Translations under genes and position numbers: made by a program
Origin: Sorangium aterium
GTDB taxonomy: Bacteria; Myxococcota_A; Polyangia; Polyangiales; Polyangiaceae
Direction of reading: 5' to 3'
Length of the DNA stretch: 64,000 bases
Assembly (NCBI RefSeq): GCF_028368935.1
Contig: NZ_JAQNDK010000003.1
Coordinates: forward strand, 620,001-684,000
In this document: positions 10,801 through 18,875 of the stretch, piece after piece
How positions within the stretch are numbered: the first letter of the stretch is position 1
Layout: each line of letters begins with the position of its first letter
Notes under the pieces: generated by a model
What the model was told of the DNA's origin: nothing
The model's input: the letters and a program-made list of their open reading frames with translations, nothing else
Database searches by the model: none

Positions 10801-11735
10801 TCGGGCACCTCGAAGCCGCCGCTGGAATGGCCGGGCTCCTCAAGGCCCTCTTGGCTTTCCGCCATCACAAGCTCCCCGGGAACGTGCACTTCAAGACCCT
10901 GAACCCGTATATCCAGCTCGACGACAGCGCCTTCTTCGTGCACGCGGACACCATCGAGTGGACGCGGATAAACGACGACATCCCGCGGCGCGCTGGCGTG
11001 AGCTCGTTCGGCTTCGGAGGCGTGAACGCGCATGTTGTCCTGGAGGAGTCACCCGACGTACCGCGCCGGACGGCCGGCCGACCGGCCTATGTTTTCTGTG
11101 TATCGGCCAGGAAGCCCTCGCAGCTCTCACGCCGCATCACCGATCTGCTCGAGTGGCTCGGCTCCCAGGCGGACGTCGATCTCGGGGCGCTGAGCTTTAC
11201 GCTGAACGCCGGGCGGGCTCACCACGCGCATCGTTGTGCGATCGTCGCGTCGACGCGCCACGAGCTCGAGGAGCGCCTGATCGCGGAGCGCGACCGGGTT
11301 CGGAGCGCTCCCGACTTGCCCGCGCCCGCTCGCGGGAAGGCGGACGCCGCGGCGCTGAACGCCCGAGATGGATCGCGCGACCCGAGAACGGCGCTCGCGT
11401 CGGCGAGCCGGGGCGACCGGCCTGCGCTCGCGTCGATCGCCGATGCCTACGTGGCCGGCGCGGAGCTCGACTGGCAGCTCCTGTACGAGGGCGAGGCTGT
11501 GCGCCGCATCTCGATTCCCGGTTACCCCTTCGAGCGGATTCGTTATTGGTTCGACGAGCTGTCTGCGTCGCCGCCGGCGGTGTTGCCGGCCGTGCCTGCG
11601 CAGCAATCCAGACGCCCGCTCAAAGCGCTCACGGTCCCCCGCGGAGCGCCGTCTGACAAAGCGCCAGCGTCCGCGCTCAATGGTGATTCTCACCACAAGA
11701 TTCGTTTGAAGACCATTCGGAGTGAAACTCCGTGA
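1875..11735 (+). CDS. Trans-AT PKS, ACP-KS-KR-ACP-KS-KR-ACP-KS
   Basis: This 3286-aa megasynthase has no AT domain; each KS is followed by the short flanking subdomain ending in GYPFE or SYPFE, then directly by KR or linker. Domains: ACP (8-85, phosphopantetheine Ser44), KS (125-555, Cys294), KR (735-1130, Tyr1080), ACP (Ser1247), KS (1358-1795, Cys1528), KR (1965-2430, Tyr2353), ACP (Ser2522), KS (2635-3060, Cys2801). All three KS carry the Cys-His-His set (ACSS, HGTGT, GHLE), so they look able to condense. Both KR keep Ser and Tyr, which predicts two beta-hydroxy units from trans-loaded malonyl groups. The first ACP finishes the module begun in the upstream gene, and the last KS hands over to the tandem ACPs of the next gene. 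The start ATG lies 3 nt after the previous stop. Confidence 0.95.
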   Translation: MQETRDQTFVRVQAVLCRIADALLKRGQGAADPERTLPEHGFDSIMLKAYARAISDELQIDLAPSTFFTHDSIARLTAHILSEHQVVADAPDRASGKTRRFEGFRGRRLEPLDLVRQSAPDASRPADVAVVGMSGMFPDAPDLQAFWRNLVEARDSVTEAPTDRLDFSTFDAQDGDLAKAVPHWGAFVRDVDRFDAAFFGISRREAEVMDPQHRLFLENAWHAIEDGGYSPRAFAGRRVGVFAGAQFHGYEDLVFGARIYDGYTGTGNSQSILTNRVSYLLDLRGPSETVDTACSSSLVAIHRAVQAIQNGECEAALAGGVSLNLSPKAQVVTAQLGVLSTTGRCRTFDARADGYVKGEGVAVLLLKPLDRALADGDHVYGVIKGSAVNHGGKVSSLTAPEAGAQSRVIIDALERARIRPETLGYIEAHGTGTELGDPIEIDGIKGVFRHFGVPWECASEGERCRIGSLKTNIGHLEAAAGVAGVVKVLLALWRRELPPLLHLETVNPYLKLNGTRLSIVTRLTPWERRARENRHPIPRRAGVSSFGFGGTNAHIVLEEAPERSPRKVESSTAEVIALSAKTERALLARIRALRSWLDDVGDTYALADVAFTINMSGSNFSKRCAFVVGSLAELKAALTAVDRGERPQGFLDAERAADAVHDAAVEAAASPTSDSSRLGRALEGIAAAFVRGRVIDWARLFLGQERRRIPMPGYPFEGERFWIPKPEQDISLGFFGPAFVHSELSVDSIQPAGALLVVGGQEYARELRARWPGLDVAVLAGDESNYATAIDRLRTENRFPQRVIWCAPDVDQESADCARHYRMALGSLWRLSQALIRAAPHRTIDVLAVHVGPSSAPLAAAAAAWAKSALAEHASFYCRVLELSPDLDASARASLLAREVLSGDTAFEVRYDAMRRRSVKSYIPLEAAPSPVPLRRGGVYIVSGAFGALGRRFAEWLATEWQAKLVLLGRRLPTKAPPSGSREGDVLALECDVTRLDQVEAAVRRGVAAFGTVHGVLHVAGVGGSKPVLDLDAIELERLLAVKAEGVIHLDRATRHLPLDLFVGFSSLAAAAGTAGYSAYAAANGFLDGFMRARALARRPGLSLSIAWPFWADGAMGPAEEAKKAWIAWMRKTQGLVPLSAASGLRAFELSLGLGEAHIVVTEGELSKVRPMLAAAARAERQGEPDEPAASLSVDTPVPSGPTQSRPSAQGSASIERALVELAARILKEPESSIDPRAPLTEFGFDSLSLKELASRLSRAYSLPITPNLFFQYGTLHALADYLITKWPNLLKPAGEPESSPVEKLTTATEPAMQGARSGREEVKRTEPGRSDLGREEGWQEGSLRGGDPPLGTAPAGSEPIAVIGMAGVFPQSKDVDELWAHLAAGDDLVTEVPRERWDSRAFFGDSTRDPQKTNSKWGGFVADVDCFDAAFFRISPREAELMDPQHRLFLQVVWSAIENACHDPLALAGRSVGVFGGTQVSEYQEVLEAHRERDAFRVTGNIDALLVNRISYLLDLRGPSEVVSTACSSALVAVHRALCALRRNECEMAIVGAVSLMLSPLGFVYPSQMRILSPDGRCKTFDARANGYVKGEGAGALVLKPLSKALRDGDPIHAVLRGSAVNHGGRATSLTAPNSASQRDVILRALADAGLGAGSVSYVETHGTGTELGDPVEIDGLKQAFAEGGATASASCGLGSVKSNIGHLEPAAGIAGLVKVILALRHQMIPRTLHVETVNPYINLEGSPFFIADRPRPWTSGLDASGRRVPRCAGVSSFGFGGANAHVIVEEAPPPAPSGPPPERPYSMLVLSAKSEWSLKERLRDLRRWIGQHRSEVTLGELSFNLAMTRSHFTHTCALVVKSYDELDEALAHRLEGRPCAAVVSGTAASGRDGSEPLLDELSEYLATTVARGDLTPERYRSLLLALSELYCRGKRVDFGAIFGTARIRHVPLPSYPFEKRRHWLEASGARGAAIACGTDLGYYEPRFVDAPLPAAGAHALPPGAVLLFDVDDALAPRVSRHLGGRPVVLVEQGREYRRVDALRYELDPGDPEGYERLLSSIEGDHGGCAAVAHLWAQHRFSPEERAVDAQLDESFYSVLFLARGLVARRRQVRFLFGYREAEGPQPVYAAMVGFVKSVALEHPALDMWVVAFGGAAAPPNAVAATLVRELENGSTRGVRVRYSSERRAIERFERVSAERTSAGVREGGVYVITGGCGGLGLIVAEHLARAYRAKLVLVGRAPLDGGKERHIERLAALGAEVVYVPADVTIAEQALGVVELAERRFGALHGIVHAAGVGAAAPIKRKAVEEARMVLAPKVQGTLNLLHAVGSRRIDFIALFSSISSVIGNPENVDYAFANAFLDAFAAARAGAPGPRIAAISWPLWEDGGMKPGPAQMAALARWMREAQGLVPLPSARGIEAFERCLGLGRPHLMVIDGDGALFEQTLSRACERELDAGAAADTTVKQSAVSTVEAADAESAGRTPGPSAVAIEEELRALVGAQLKLPEADIDSAETFSNLGLDSISLKTFVEKANSRLGVKLMPSVVFSYETLRALAHHVEAAHSPTIHSSSGAPPTTPVQGTNGRVAAAAPPAAVDPGPPSATGAAGAGTGAMPASAAAAPPPRGSFRGAPAAQPEGIAIIGMSGAMPQSRDLDAFWQHLVARRDLVTEVPAARWDWRQYFGEGVAQSVSKWGAFHGDVDKFDADFFGINRREAALMDPQQRVFLEVAYHAFEDAGYSTSSLAGRSVGVFGGMNFGEYQSLLAAHGESHAYMATGNYSSMLANRISFLLDLVGPSETIDTACSSGLVALHRAVQALETGECEIALAGAASVIVSPRSYVVSSRLGILSPTGRCRTFDAAADGYVKGEGSGAVVLKPLARALADGDSIYGVIKGIATNHGGRANSMTAPRAPAQAAVIRRALEKAKVDPRTITYLETHGTGTSLGDPVEIDALKLVFPPEGALSTRGYCALGAVKTNVGHLEAAAGMAGLLKALLAFRHHKLPGNVHFKTLNPYIQLDDSAFFVHADTIEWTRINDDIPRRAGVSSFGFGGVNAHVVLEESPDVPRRTAGRPAYVFCVSARKPSQLSRRITDLLEWLGSQADVDLGALSFTLNAGRAHHAHRCAIVASTRHELEERLIAERDRVRSAPDLPAPARGKADAAALNARDGSRDPRTALASASRGDRPALASIADAYVAGAELDWQLLYEGEAVRRISIPGYPFERIRYWFDELSASPPAVLPAVPAQQSRRPLKALTVPRGAPSDKAPASALNGDSHHKIRLKTIRSETP

Positions 11736-11747
11736 CCTACATCGATT

Positions 11748-11751
11748 GGAG
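11748..11751 (+). promoter_or_regulatory. Ribosome binding site that decides the start of the ACP-ACP PKS gene
   Basis: GGAG nine bases before GTG 11761. The alternative in-frame GTG at 11722 has GGAG immediately adjacent with no spacer, so 11761 is favoured. Confidence 0.55.
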
Positions 11752-11760
11752 CGCGCGAAA

Positions 11761-14700
11761 GTGAGCACGAGCAGCCGCCTGAAGCAGATTGTGGCCGACG
11801 AACTGCTGCTGAGCCACGAGCAGTTGGACGCCGATGCATCGTTCTCCGAGCTCGGGATCGACTCGATCCTCGCGGTCGAAGTCGTGAAGAAGGTCAACCG
11901 CGCATTCGGCGTGGAGCTGAAGAGCACGGCTCTTTACGACCTGCCCTCGATCCGCGCGCTGGCGGAGCACATCGACGGCCCTGGAGTCGAAGCGCCTCGG
12001 GGGTCGCGCATTTCCCTGAAGCCAGTGGGCATCGTCGGCCCTGCGCCGTCGTCCATCGTGGACGCGCCCCCGGCGGAGGTGGACACGCCCCCGGCGGAGA
12101 GCGCGGCCCCCCGGACCGCGCCGCCTCCGACGCGCGCGCAGGCCGAAATCCGTAGAGAGCTTCGTGAGGTCGTGGCGGCAGGGCTGCTCGTCTCGCCGAA
12201 CGACTTGAAGGACGCGGCGGCCTTCGCAGAGATAGGGGTCGACTCGATCCTGGGCGTCGAGATCGTCAAGCGCTGCAATCAGGCGTGGGGAACCGAGCTG
12301 CCGGCGAGTATTCTTTACAGCTATCCCAGCATCGCCGAGCTCGCCGAGCACGTCGCGGAGATCCTCGCAGAGGCGTCCCACGCGGGCGGCCGCTCACCAG
12401 AGGAAAGCAACGGGTCCAGGAGTCGTCCGATCGTGCATCGCGCGGTGTCGGAGGTGCGGCGTGAAGCGCCGCCGAGCGCGGCTCCGGAGGTGCGGCGTGA
12501 AGCGCCGCCGAGCGCGGTGTCGGAAGTGCGGCGGGAAGCGCCGCCGAGCGCGGCTCCGGAGGTGCGGCGTGAAGCGCCGCCGAGCGCGGCTCCGGAGGTG
12601 CGGCGTGAAGCGCCGCCGAGCGCGGCTTCCGAGGTGCGGCGTGAAGCGCCGGCCCAAGCACCGGCGGCCCGCGCCGCGGATCCGGACGAACCGATCGCAG
12701 TCGTCGGGCTCTCTTGCCGTGTACCCGGCGCGCGCGATGCGCGCGAGTTCTGGGTCAATCTCTACCAAGGTCGCGACTCGGTGCGAGAGGTGCCCCACGA
12801 GCGTTGGGATCCGCAGCTCTGGTTCGATCCGGATCGCCACGCGCCGGGCAAAACATACAGCAAGTGGGGGGGATTTCTCGACGACGTCGACAAGTTCGAC
12901 CCGCTCTTCTTCAATATCTCGCCTGCCGAGGCGAGCTGGATCGATCCCCAGCACCGCCTCTTTCTCGAGGAGTGCTGGTCGGCGCTCGAGGACGCTGGCT
13001 ACACGCCGGACGACGTGCGCGGCAGGCGTGTGGGCGTCTACGCCGGAATCATGAACAATGATTACCAAGAGGTGATCATCCGGTCGGGCTCCAGCCCCAG
13101 CGAGCACGGCACGACGGGCATCGCCGAGTCGATGCTCGCCTCACGTCCGTCGTACTTCCTGAACCTCAAGGGCCCGGCGCTCACCATCAACACGGCATGC
13201 TCGTCGTCTCTCGTGGCCATTCATCTGGCGTGTGAGTCGCTCAAGAACCGGCACACCGATATGATGATCGCCGGCGGCGTGACCTGCTATCTGACCGAGT
13301 CGTCGTACATCGGAATGAGCAAGCTCGGGATGCTCTCGCCCCGGGGGGTGTGCTCGCCGTTCGACGACGGAGCCGACGGTATCGCTCCCAGCGAGGGGGT
13401 CGGCGTCGTCGTCCTGAAACGTTTGAGCGACGCGATCGCTGACGGAGACAGGATCTGGGGGATCGTTCGGGGGTCTCTGACGAATCAAGACGGCAGGACC
13501 AACGGGATCACGGCGCCGAGCTCGATCTCGCAGAAGGCGCTGTTCGTCGAGCTGTATGAGAGGACGGGGATTCACCCGGAGAGCATCCAGTACGTCGAGG
13601 CTCACGGCACGGGGACCAAGCTCGGCGATCCGATCGAGGTAGAGGCGCTCAGCGGGGCGTTTCGCACGTTCACGCAGAAGTCGCGCTTCTGCGCGCTCGG
13701 CTCGGTGAAAGGCAACATCGGCCACACGTCGGGCGCCGCCGGCGTCGTGAGCCTGATCAAGGTGCTGCTGTGCATGAAGCACCGCACCCTCGTGCCATCG
13801 CTCCATTACGAGCGTTCGAATCGGCACATCGCCTTCGAGGAGACGCCGTTCACGGTTCAGACCGAGGTAGCCGCATGGGAGGCGCCGCAGGGCGCGCCGC
13901 GGCGCTCCGCGATCAGCTCGTTCGGGTTCAGCGGCACCAATGCCCACTTGATCGTGGACGAGCCGCCTGCATTGCCGATCGCCCCGAGCACGCCCAAACC
14001 GGCTTACCTGTTTGCGGTCTCGGCGCGGACGCCCGACGCCCTCCGGCAGAGGTTGGCGGCTCTCTCCGAGGCCTTGACCGAGGCTGATGGCCGTATCGAC
14101 CTTCAAGCTCTGAGCTACACGCTGAACCGCCGCCGCGCGCATTTTGCACATCGCGTCGCGCTGATTGCCTCGTCGGTGAGCGAGCTCCAACAATTGCTGG
14201 AGGCCGCTCGCCGCGGCGAGGCGGGGCCGCGCGTCGTCCTTGGGCCCGCTTCAGCCAAGGAGACGAGCGCCTCCGACGCGCTCCTTTTCACGGAGGTGCT
14301 CACCATCGTGATCGAGCAGGTCCGGCGGCGAGACGGCCTAGACGATGCGAGCTACGCGCGCAAGCTGACGGTCCTCGGGGCGCTCTACGCGAGAGGGCTG
14401 GACGTCGATTGGGCGATTCTGCACGAGGGAGAACGCTCCCGCCCTTTAAGCTTGCCCGGTTATCCGTTCCAGAGGCGTCGGTGCTGGATCGAGGTGTCGT
14501 CCAATGACTCGGCGAGCAAGGCGTCTCCGGCTCTGGCTCCGTCGCATCGAGTGAGCCCCCGGGTCCAGGAGAACGGTGCTCATCACAATGGTGCGCGCGA
14601 GAACGGCGCGTATGAGAACGGCGCTGGCCTCTCCCGCGGTTCGTTCGCGACGCCGGTTTTGGAACCGAGCCATGGGGTCGAGACGTTCGAGCTCTCCGAG

Positions 14701-17700
14701 GAGCAGCCGACGTTGGCCGATCATCGAATCGCCGGGCAGTCGATCGTTCCAGCGGTGCAGTATCTGGAGCTGATCCGCGCCGCGCTCGAACGCGGCGGCA
14801 AGCGGGCCGTCCGGCTCTTCGGGTGCGTCTGGCTCGACGCCTGCCGGGTCCGCGGCTCGGCGCCGCGACTTCGTTTGTCGCTTGAAGAGGCCGGACGGTT
14901 CGTCTTTAGCTCGACCGACGAAGCGGGGCGAACCGTCGTTCATTGCCGCGGCTCCTGGGAGGAGAGGGACCTCGCCCGGATCCCGCCCCCGGTGGCCCTC
15001 GCGCCCCTCCTCGAGCAGGCGGTCACGGTCTTGAAGGGCGCGGAGATCTACGCGAAGTTCGCGCGGCTCGGGATCGACTACGGCCCGAGCTTCCGAACGC
15101 TGCAATGGGTTCAGCGCGCGGGTACCAAGCTCGTGGCGAAGATCGAGGCGCGTCCTTCGCGAGGCGGAGAGCTCGTTGTGGCCGGTCTCCTCGACGGTGC
15201 GCTTCAAAGTCTCATCGGGTTCGCGCAGGACGAGGGCGAAGGTTCGTCGGTTCCGTTCAGCATGGATGCCGTGGAGGTGTACGGGCCCGTCGACTCCGAA
15301 CTGTACGTCGTCGTGGATGTCAAACCATCCAAAGGCCCCGGTCCCAGCCTGTCGCGTCAGGTCGATCTCAAGCTGATCGCGCTCGATGGGCAGGTGCGGG
15401 TCAGCATCGAGAATCTCACCGTTCGGAAGTATGCGAACAAGACGCAATCCATCCAGGCGCCGACGAGCCCGCGCGTCGTGTTGTGTGAGGTCGACTGGCG
15501 CGACCGCCCCGCCGGGGAGGTGCCGATCGACCTGGCCGCTGCGCGTGGCGTGCTGGTGCTCGAGGGGCGAGCTGGTCTCTCGAGTGCACTCCAATCCTGG
15601 TGTTCCGAGAGGCAGCATCGGATGCCGATCATCTCGGTGACCCCCGACGGGCCGTTCGCGCAGCTCGGTCCGGCCGAATACTGCGTCGACCCAAGTCGCC
15701 CGGAGGACTTTGCTCGGCTGTGGAGCGCTCTTGCGGCCGGTGGCATCGCGGTGAGTCACGTGCTCAACCTTTGGTCCATCCACGGCGCGCAACGCGGCGG
15801 GGCCGGGGAATCGCTGGAGGACAGAATAGCGACGGGCCCGCTCGCGACGTTCGATCTCGTCGCCGCCTCGGCTCGGGCAGGGACGAGGAAGCTTCGCCTC
15901 CTGCATGCGTACCTTACGGATGACCCGCTGGCCGGCGCCGACGCGATGATGGCTGGTTTTGCGGAGAGCGTCGTCCGGGAAAAGCCGGACTACGACCTCC
16001 GGGTTGTTGGGCTTGGAGACGCGTGCCGTGCGCCGTCGGTGCTGGTCGACGTGCTCGCACGAGATCTGTTCAGCAAGGGCGCGCCGCGCCACGTGCGGTG
16101 GGTCGATCCCCGGCAATCGCGCTTCATGGGTGTGCGACGCCTGGAGGCCGACGCTGCCGGCACGTCGGCGGTCGCGGCGGCGCCGGTCGCCGGTGGTGTC
16201 TACCTCGTCACGGGCGGCATGGGCGGCGTGGGTCGTCACGTCGCGCATTGGCTCGCGTCGGAGTTCGGCGCCCGCCTCGCGCTCGTCGGGCGGCACGCCC
16301 GCGATCCGATGATCGAAGCCAAGCTCGAGCCGCTGCGCCGCGCGGGCGCGGCGGCCGTCGAGTACTTCTCCTGCGACGTTGCATGCGCGGACGAGGTCGA
16401 CGCGTTGATCCCGGCGATCCAAAACAAGCTCGGCGCGCTGCGCGGAATCATCCACGCGGCCGGCGTGCTCAACGATTCGCTTCTCGTCAACAAGACACGC
16501 GCAGACTTCGAACGCGTCGTGTCGCCGAAGGTGTTCGGCGCGGTTCACCTCCATCGAGCCACCGCGCGCCATCATCTCGATTTCTTCGCCGCGTTCTCGT
16601 CGCTGGCGGCGCTGAAGGGGAACGTGGGCCAGGTGGACTACGCGACCGCCAACGCCTTTCTCGGCCACTTTGCGGCGTGGCGCGAAGGGCAGCGCGAGAG
16701 AGGTGAATGCTCGGGGATCACCGTAGCCATCGACTGGCCGCTCTGGCGGGACGGCGGAATGCAGGTCACCGCCGAGATCGAGCAGCGGCTGCGAGACGCG
16801 TTCGGTCTTGAGCCGCTCGAGACGGGGGAGGGGATGGACGCGTTCCGGACGATCCTCGCGCGGGGCGTTCCGCGTGTCGCCGTGGCACGCGGGCGCGTCT
16901 CCGCCGTCTCTCGTTACCTCGGCCTGGAAGGCGACGACGTCAAGGTATCAACGGTCACTGCGGGCGCGATCGAGCGCGGGCCTGTCGCGGCGATGCACGA
17001 GCCCCCGCCGCAGCGGACGGGCGGCGATCCCGGTCAACGAGAGCAGGCCGCTGTCGCCATGTTGACTCAGATCTGCGTGGCGACCCTCGGGCTCGACGCT
17101 GCCGACGTCGACCCCGACGCGCCGTTCGACACGCTGGGAGTCGATTCGATCCTCATGATGAAGATCCTGTCGGCGATCGAGCAGCACGTCCACTTGCCAG
17201 TGCCGCCCAGCATGATCCTCGAGAATCCGACCGTCCATCAGCTCGCGAAGGCGCTGGTCGCCGAGGGTTTCGTCCGGGAGCCGAGCGCCAAGGCGAACGG
17301 CGTGCGGACGGAAGCTCCGGCCCCGTCCATGGAGCCGATCGCGCCTTCGCGGTCGCCTGCCGCCGCGCCGGTGCCCGCTGAGCGGGCGCCCGATCGCCGG
17401 ATCGCCGTGATCGGGATGGCTTGCCGCTTCCCGGGTTCTCCGAGCCCGGAGTCGTTCTGGGAGAATTTGCGGGGCGAAAAGTGCCTGGTCACCGAGGTGC
17501 CGCCCGATCGCTGGGACGTCGGTCGATCGTTTAGCCCCGATAAGAGCGCCGGCAGATCCTACTCGAAGTGGGGCGGCTTCATCGAAGGCGTGGATCTCTT
17601 CGACAACGAGTTCTTCGGCGTCGCCGACGAGGACGCGGTGGTGATGGATCCCCAGCAGCGCATCGTCCTCGAGCTGACCCAGGAGTTGTTTGACCGGGCG

Positions 17701-18858
17701 GGGTATGCACGCCGCGAGATCGAGGGGCGAAACATCGCCGTGCTCCTCGGCGCGTCGCAGAGCAGCTACATCAACCTGGTCGAGGGCAACCTGAGCGACA
17801 AGCAGCTCGCCAAGGCCGTCGTGAGCACCATTTCGAACATGGTCGCGGCCCGGGTCGCCGACTTCTACAACCTCAAAGGCGCGGCCCAGACCATCGACGC
17901 CGCCTGCGCCTCGGCGCTGATCGCGGTGCACGACGCCTGCAAGGCGCTGGTCGACGGGTCCGTGGACATGGCTGTTGCGGGTGGCATCGGGCTCCTCCTG
18001 GACGACCGCCAGTTCGTATCGTTCAGCCGCGCCAGCGTCCTGTCGGATACCGGCGTTTGCCGCGTCTTCGACGAGAAGGCGAACGGCTTCGTCCTCGGCG
18101 AGGGCGCGGGGCTCGTTCTGCTCAAACGATACGACCAGGCCGTGAAGGACGGTGACCGGATCCTCGGCGTCATCCTGGGATCGGCGGTCAATAACGACGG
18201 CCGCACGATGGGCTTGACCGTGCCGAATCAGGCGGCGCAGGAGGCGGTGATCGAGCTGGCGCTCGCCAACGCCTCGGTGTCGGCTGACACCATTTCGTAC
18301 CTCGAGGCGCACGGCACGGGGACGCTGCTCGGCGATCCCATCGAGGTCAAGGCCGCTTCCAAGGCGTACTCCAAGCAGACCGAGGCGAAGCGGTACTGCG
18401 GCATCGGTTCGGTGAAATCCAGCGTGGGGCACCTGATGCGGGCCGCCGGGATCGCGAGCTTGATCAAGGTGATCTTGTCGCTCCAGCACGGGACAATCCC
18501 CGCGACGCTCCACTGCGACGAGCCCCACGCGCGATTCCAGTTCGAGCAATCGCCGTTCTACCCGGTCCGGGGCACGCAGGAGTGGCGCCCGCTCAAGGGA
18601 GTGCGCCGGGCGGGGATCTCGTCGTTCGGTTTCGGCGGCACCAACTGCCACATGATCGTGGAGGAAGCGCCTCGATCGGTGCCGGCGCAACGGCAAGAGC
18701 GCCCCCCTCAACCGTTTCGGCGTCGGCGCTTCTGGGCGGACGGGAAAACCCCGGCGCCGAGGCACGACGAACGCCATCTGTGGGACATCCTCAGCCGCCT
18801 CGAGCGGGGCGAGCTGAGCTCGGAACAAGCGACGCGAATGACCGCGCAGGCACTTTGA
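11761..18858 (+). CDS. Trans-AT PKS, ACP-ACP-KS-DH-KR-ACP-KS
   Basis: The start chosen is GTG 11761, because GGAG lies 9 nt upstream (11748-11751). A GTG at 11722 in the same frame would overlap the previous gene and has its GGAG touching the start. From 11761 the protein is 2365 aa. Domains: two tandem ACPs (Ser35, Ser162), a 12-residue-repeat linker (231-302), KS (310-735, Cys480), DH (975-1240, His988 in HxxxGxxxxP and Asp1145 in LLDGALQ, both intact), KR (Rossmann near 1480, Tyr1627), ACP (Ser1796), KS (1880-2305, DAACAS with Cys2049). With the KS ending the upstream protein, the tandem ACPs form a KS-ACP-ACP module lacking ketoreduction, a usual arrangement for HCS-type beta-branching. 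The second module should give an enoyl unit. The C-terminal tail (ERGELSSEQATRM) is a likely docking helix. Confidence 0.94.
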   Translation: MSTSSRLKQIVADELLLSHEQLDADASFSELGIDSILAVEVVKKVNRAFGVELKSTALYDLPSIRALAEHIDGPGVEAPRGSRISLKPVGIVGPAPSSIVDAPPAEVDTPPAESAAPRTAPPPTRAQAEIRRELREVVAAGLLVSPNDLKDAAAFAEIGVDSILGVEIVKRCNQAWGTELPASILYSYPSIAELAEHVAEILAEASHAGGRSPEESNGSRSRPIVHRAVSEVRREAPPSAAPEVRREAPPSAVSEVRREAPPSAAPEVRREAPPSAAPEVRREAPPSAASEVRREAPAQAPAARAADPDEPIAVVGLSCRVPGARDAREFWVNLYQGRDSVREVPHERWDPQLWFDPDRHAPGKTYSKWGGFLDDVDKFDPLFFNISPAEASWIDPQHRLFLEECWSALEDAGYTPDDVRGRRVGVYAGIMNNDYQEVIIRSGSSPSEHGTTGIAESMLASRPSYFLNLKGPALTINTACSSSLVAIHLACESLKNRHTDMMIAGGVTCYLTESSYIGMSKLGMLSPRGVCSPFDDGADGIAPSEGVGVVVLKRLSDAIADGDRIWGIVRGSLTNQDGRTNGITAPSSISQKALFVELYERTGIHPESIQYVEAHGTGTKLGDPIEVEALSGAFRTFTQKSRFCALGSVKGNIGHTSGAAGVVSLIKVLLCMKHRTLVPSLHYERSNRHIAFEETPFTVQTEVAAWEAPQGAPRRSAISSFGFSGTNAHLIVDEPPALPIAPSTPKPAYLFAVSARTPDALRQRLAALSEALTEADGRIDLQALSYTLNRRRAHFAHRVALIASSVSELQQLLEAARRGEAGPRVVLGPASAKETSASDALLFTEVLTIVIEQVRRRDGLDDASYARKLTVLGALYARGLDVDWAILHEGERSRPLSLPGYPFQRRRCWIEVSSNDSASKASPALAPSHRVSPRVQENGAHHNGARENGAYENGAGLSRGSFATPVLEPSHGVETFELSEEQPTLADHRIAGQSIVPAVQYLELIRAALERGGKRAVRLFGCVWLDACRVRGSAPRLRLSLEEAGRFVFSSTDEAGRTVVHCRGSWEERDLARIPPPVALAPLLEQAVTVLKGAEIYAKFARLGIDYGPSFRTLQWVQRAGTKLVAKIEARPSRGGELVVAGLLDGALQSLIGFAQDEGEGSSVPFSMDAVEVYGPVDSELYVVVDVKPSKGPGPSLSRQVDLKLIALDGQVRVSIENLTVRKYANKTQSIQAPTSPRVVLCEVDWRDRPAGEVPIDLAAARGVLVLEGRAGLSSALQSWCSERQHRMPIISVTPDGPFAQLGPAEYCVDPSRPEDFARLWSALAAGGIAVSHVLNLWSIHGAQRGGAGESLEDRIATGPLATFDLVAASARAGTRKLRLLHAYLTDDPLAGADAMMAGFAESVVREKPDYDLRVVGLGDACRAPSVLVDVLARDLFSKGAPRHVRWVDPRQSRFMGVRRLEADAAGTSAVAAAPVAGGVYLVTGGMGGVGRHVAHWLASEFGARLALVGRHARDPMIEAKLEPLRRAGAAAVEYFSCDVACADEVDALIPAIQNKLGALRGIIHAAGVLNDSLLVNKTRADFERVVSPKVFGAVHLHRATARHHLDFFAAFSSLAALKGNVGQVDYATANAFLGHFAAWREGQRERGECSGITVAIDWPLWRDGGMQVTAEIEQRLRDAFGLEPLETGEGMDAFRTILARGVPRVAVARGRVSAVSRYLGLEGDDVKVSTVTAGAIERGPVAAMHEPPPQRTGGDPGQREQAAVAMLTQICVATLGLDAADVDPDAPFDTLGVDSILMMKILSAIEQHVHLPVPPSMILENPTVHQLAKALVAEGFVREPSAKANGVRTEAPAPSMEPIAPSRSPAAAPVPAERAPDRRIAVIGMACRFPGSPSPESFWENLRGEKCLVTEVPPDRWDVGRSFSPDKSAGRSYSKWGGFIEGVDLFDNEFFGVADEDAVVMDPQQRIVLELTQELFDRAGYARREIEGRNIAVLLGASQSSYINLVEGNLSDKQLAKAVVSTISNMVAARVADFYNLKGAAQTIDAACASALIAVHDACKALVDGSVDMAVAGGIGLLLDDRQFVSFSRASVLSDTGVCRVFDEKANGFVLGEGAGLVLLKRYDQAVKDGDRILGVILGSAVNNDGRTMGLTVPNQAAQEAVIELALANASVSADTISYLEAHGTGTLLGDPIEVKAASKAYSKQTEAKRYCGIGSVKSSVGHLMRAAGIASLIKVILSLQHGTIPATLHCDEPHARFQFEQSPFYPVRGTQEWRPLKGVRRAGISSFGFGGTNCHMIVEEAPRSVPAQRQERPPQPFRRRRFWADGKTPAPRHDERHLWDILSRLERGELSSEQATRMTAQAL
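12451..12666 (+). repeat. Six in-frame 36-bp tandem repeats (interdomain linker)
   Basis: Six head-to-tail 36-bp units start at 12451, 12487, 12523, 12559, 12595 and 12631. They encode the 12-residue unit EVRREAPPSAxP/S between the second ACP and the KS of the PKS. Copies differ by few bases; the last diverges at its 3' end (EAPAQAP). They are coding, in frame and without spacers, so this is a recently expanded flexible linker, not a CRISPR array. Confidence 0.95.
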
Positions 18859-18875
18859 CGCGAGGGAGCGGGCAA

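Noticed and set aside
11722-11760. Upstream GTG start for the ACP-ACP PKS
   Set aside because: Its GGAG has no spacer, and the GTG at 11761 has a well-placed one; the extra 13 residues show no domain.
12451-12666. Regular 36-bp repeats that resemble CRISPR repeat length
   Set aside because: They are head to tail with no spacers, in frame, and translate to a PKS linker.
14446-16668. Long antisense open frame (740 codons, minus strand) and many others opposite PKS genes
   Set aside because: They mirror codon bias of high-GC coding sequence on the other strand, lack RBS and recognisable domains, and fully overlap clear PKS domains.
18582-18875. Extended N-terminus of the TE-bearing PKS
   Set aside because: This part only overlaps the end of the preceding PKS; ATG 18876 has an RBS and begins the docking helix.
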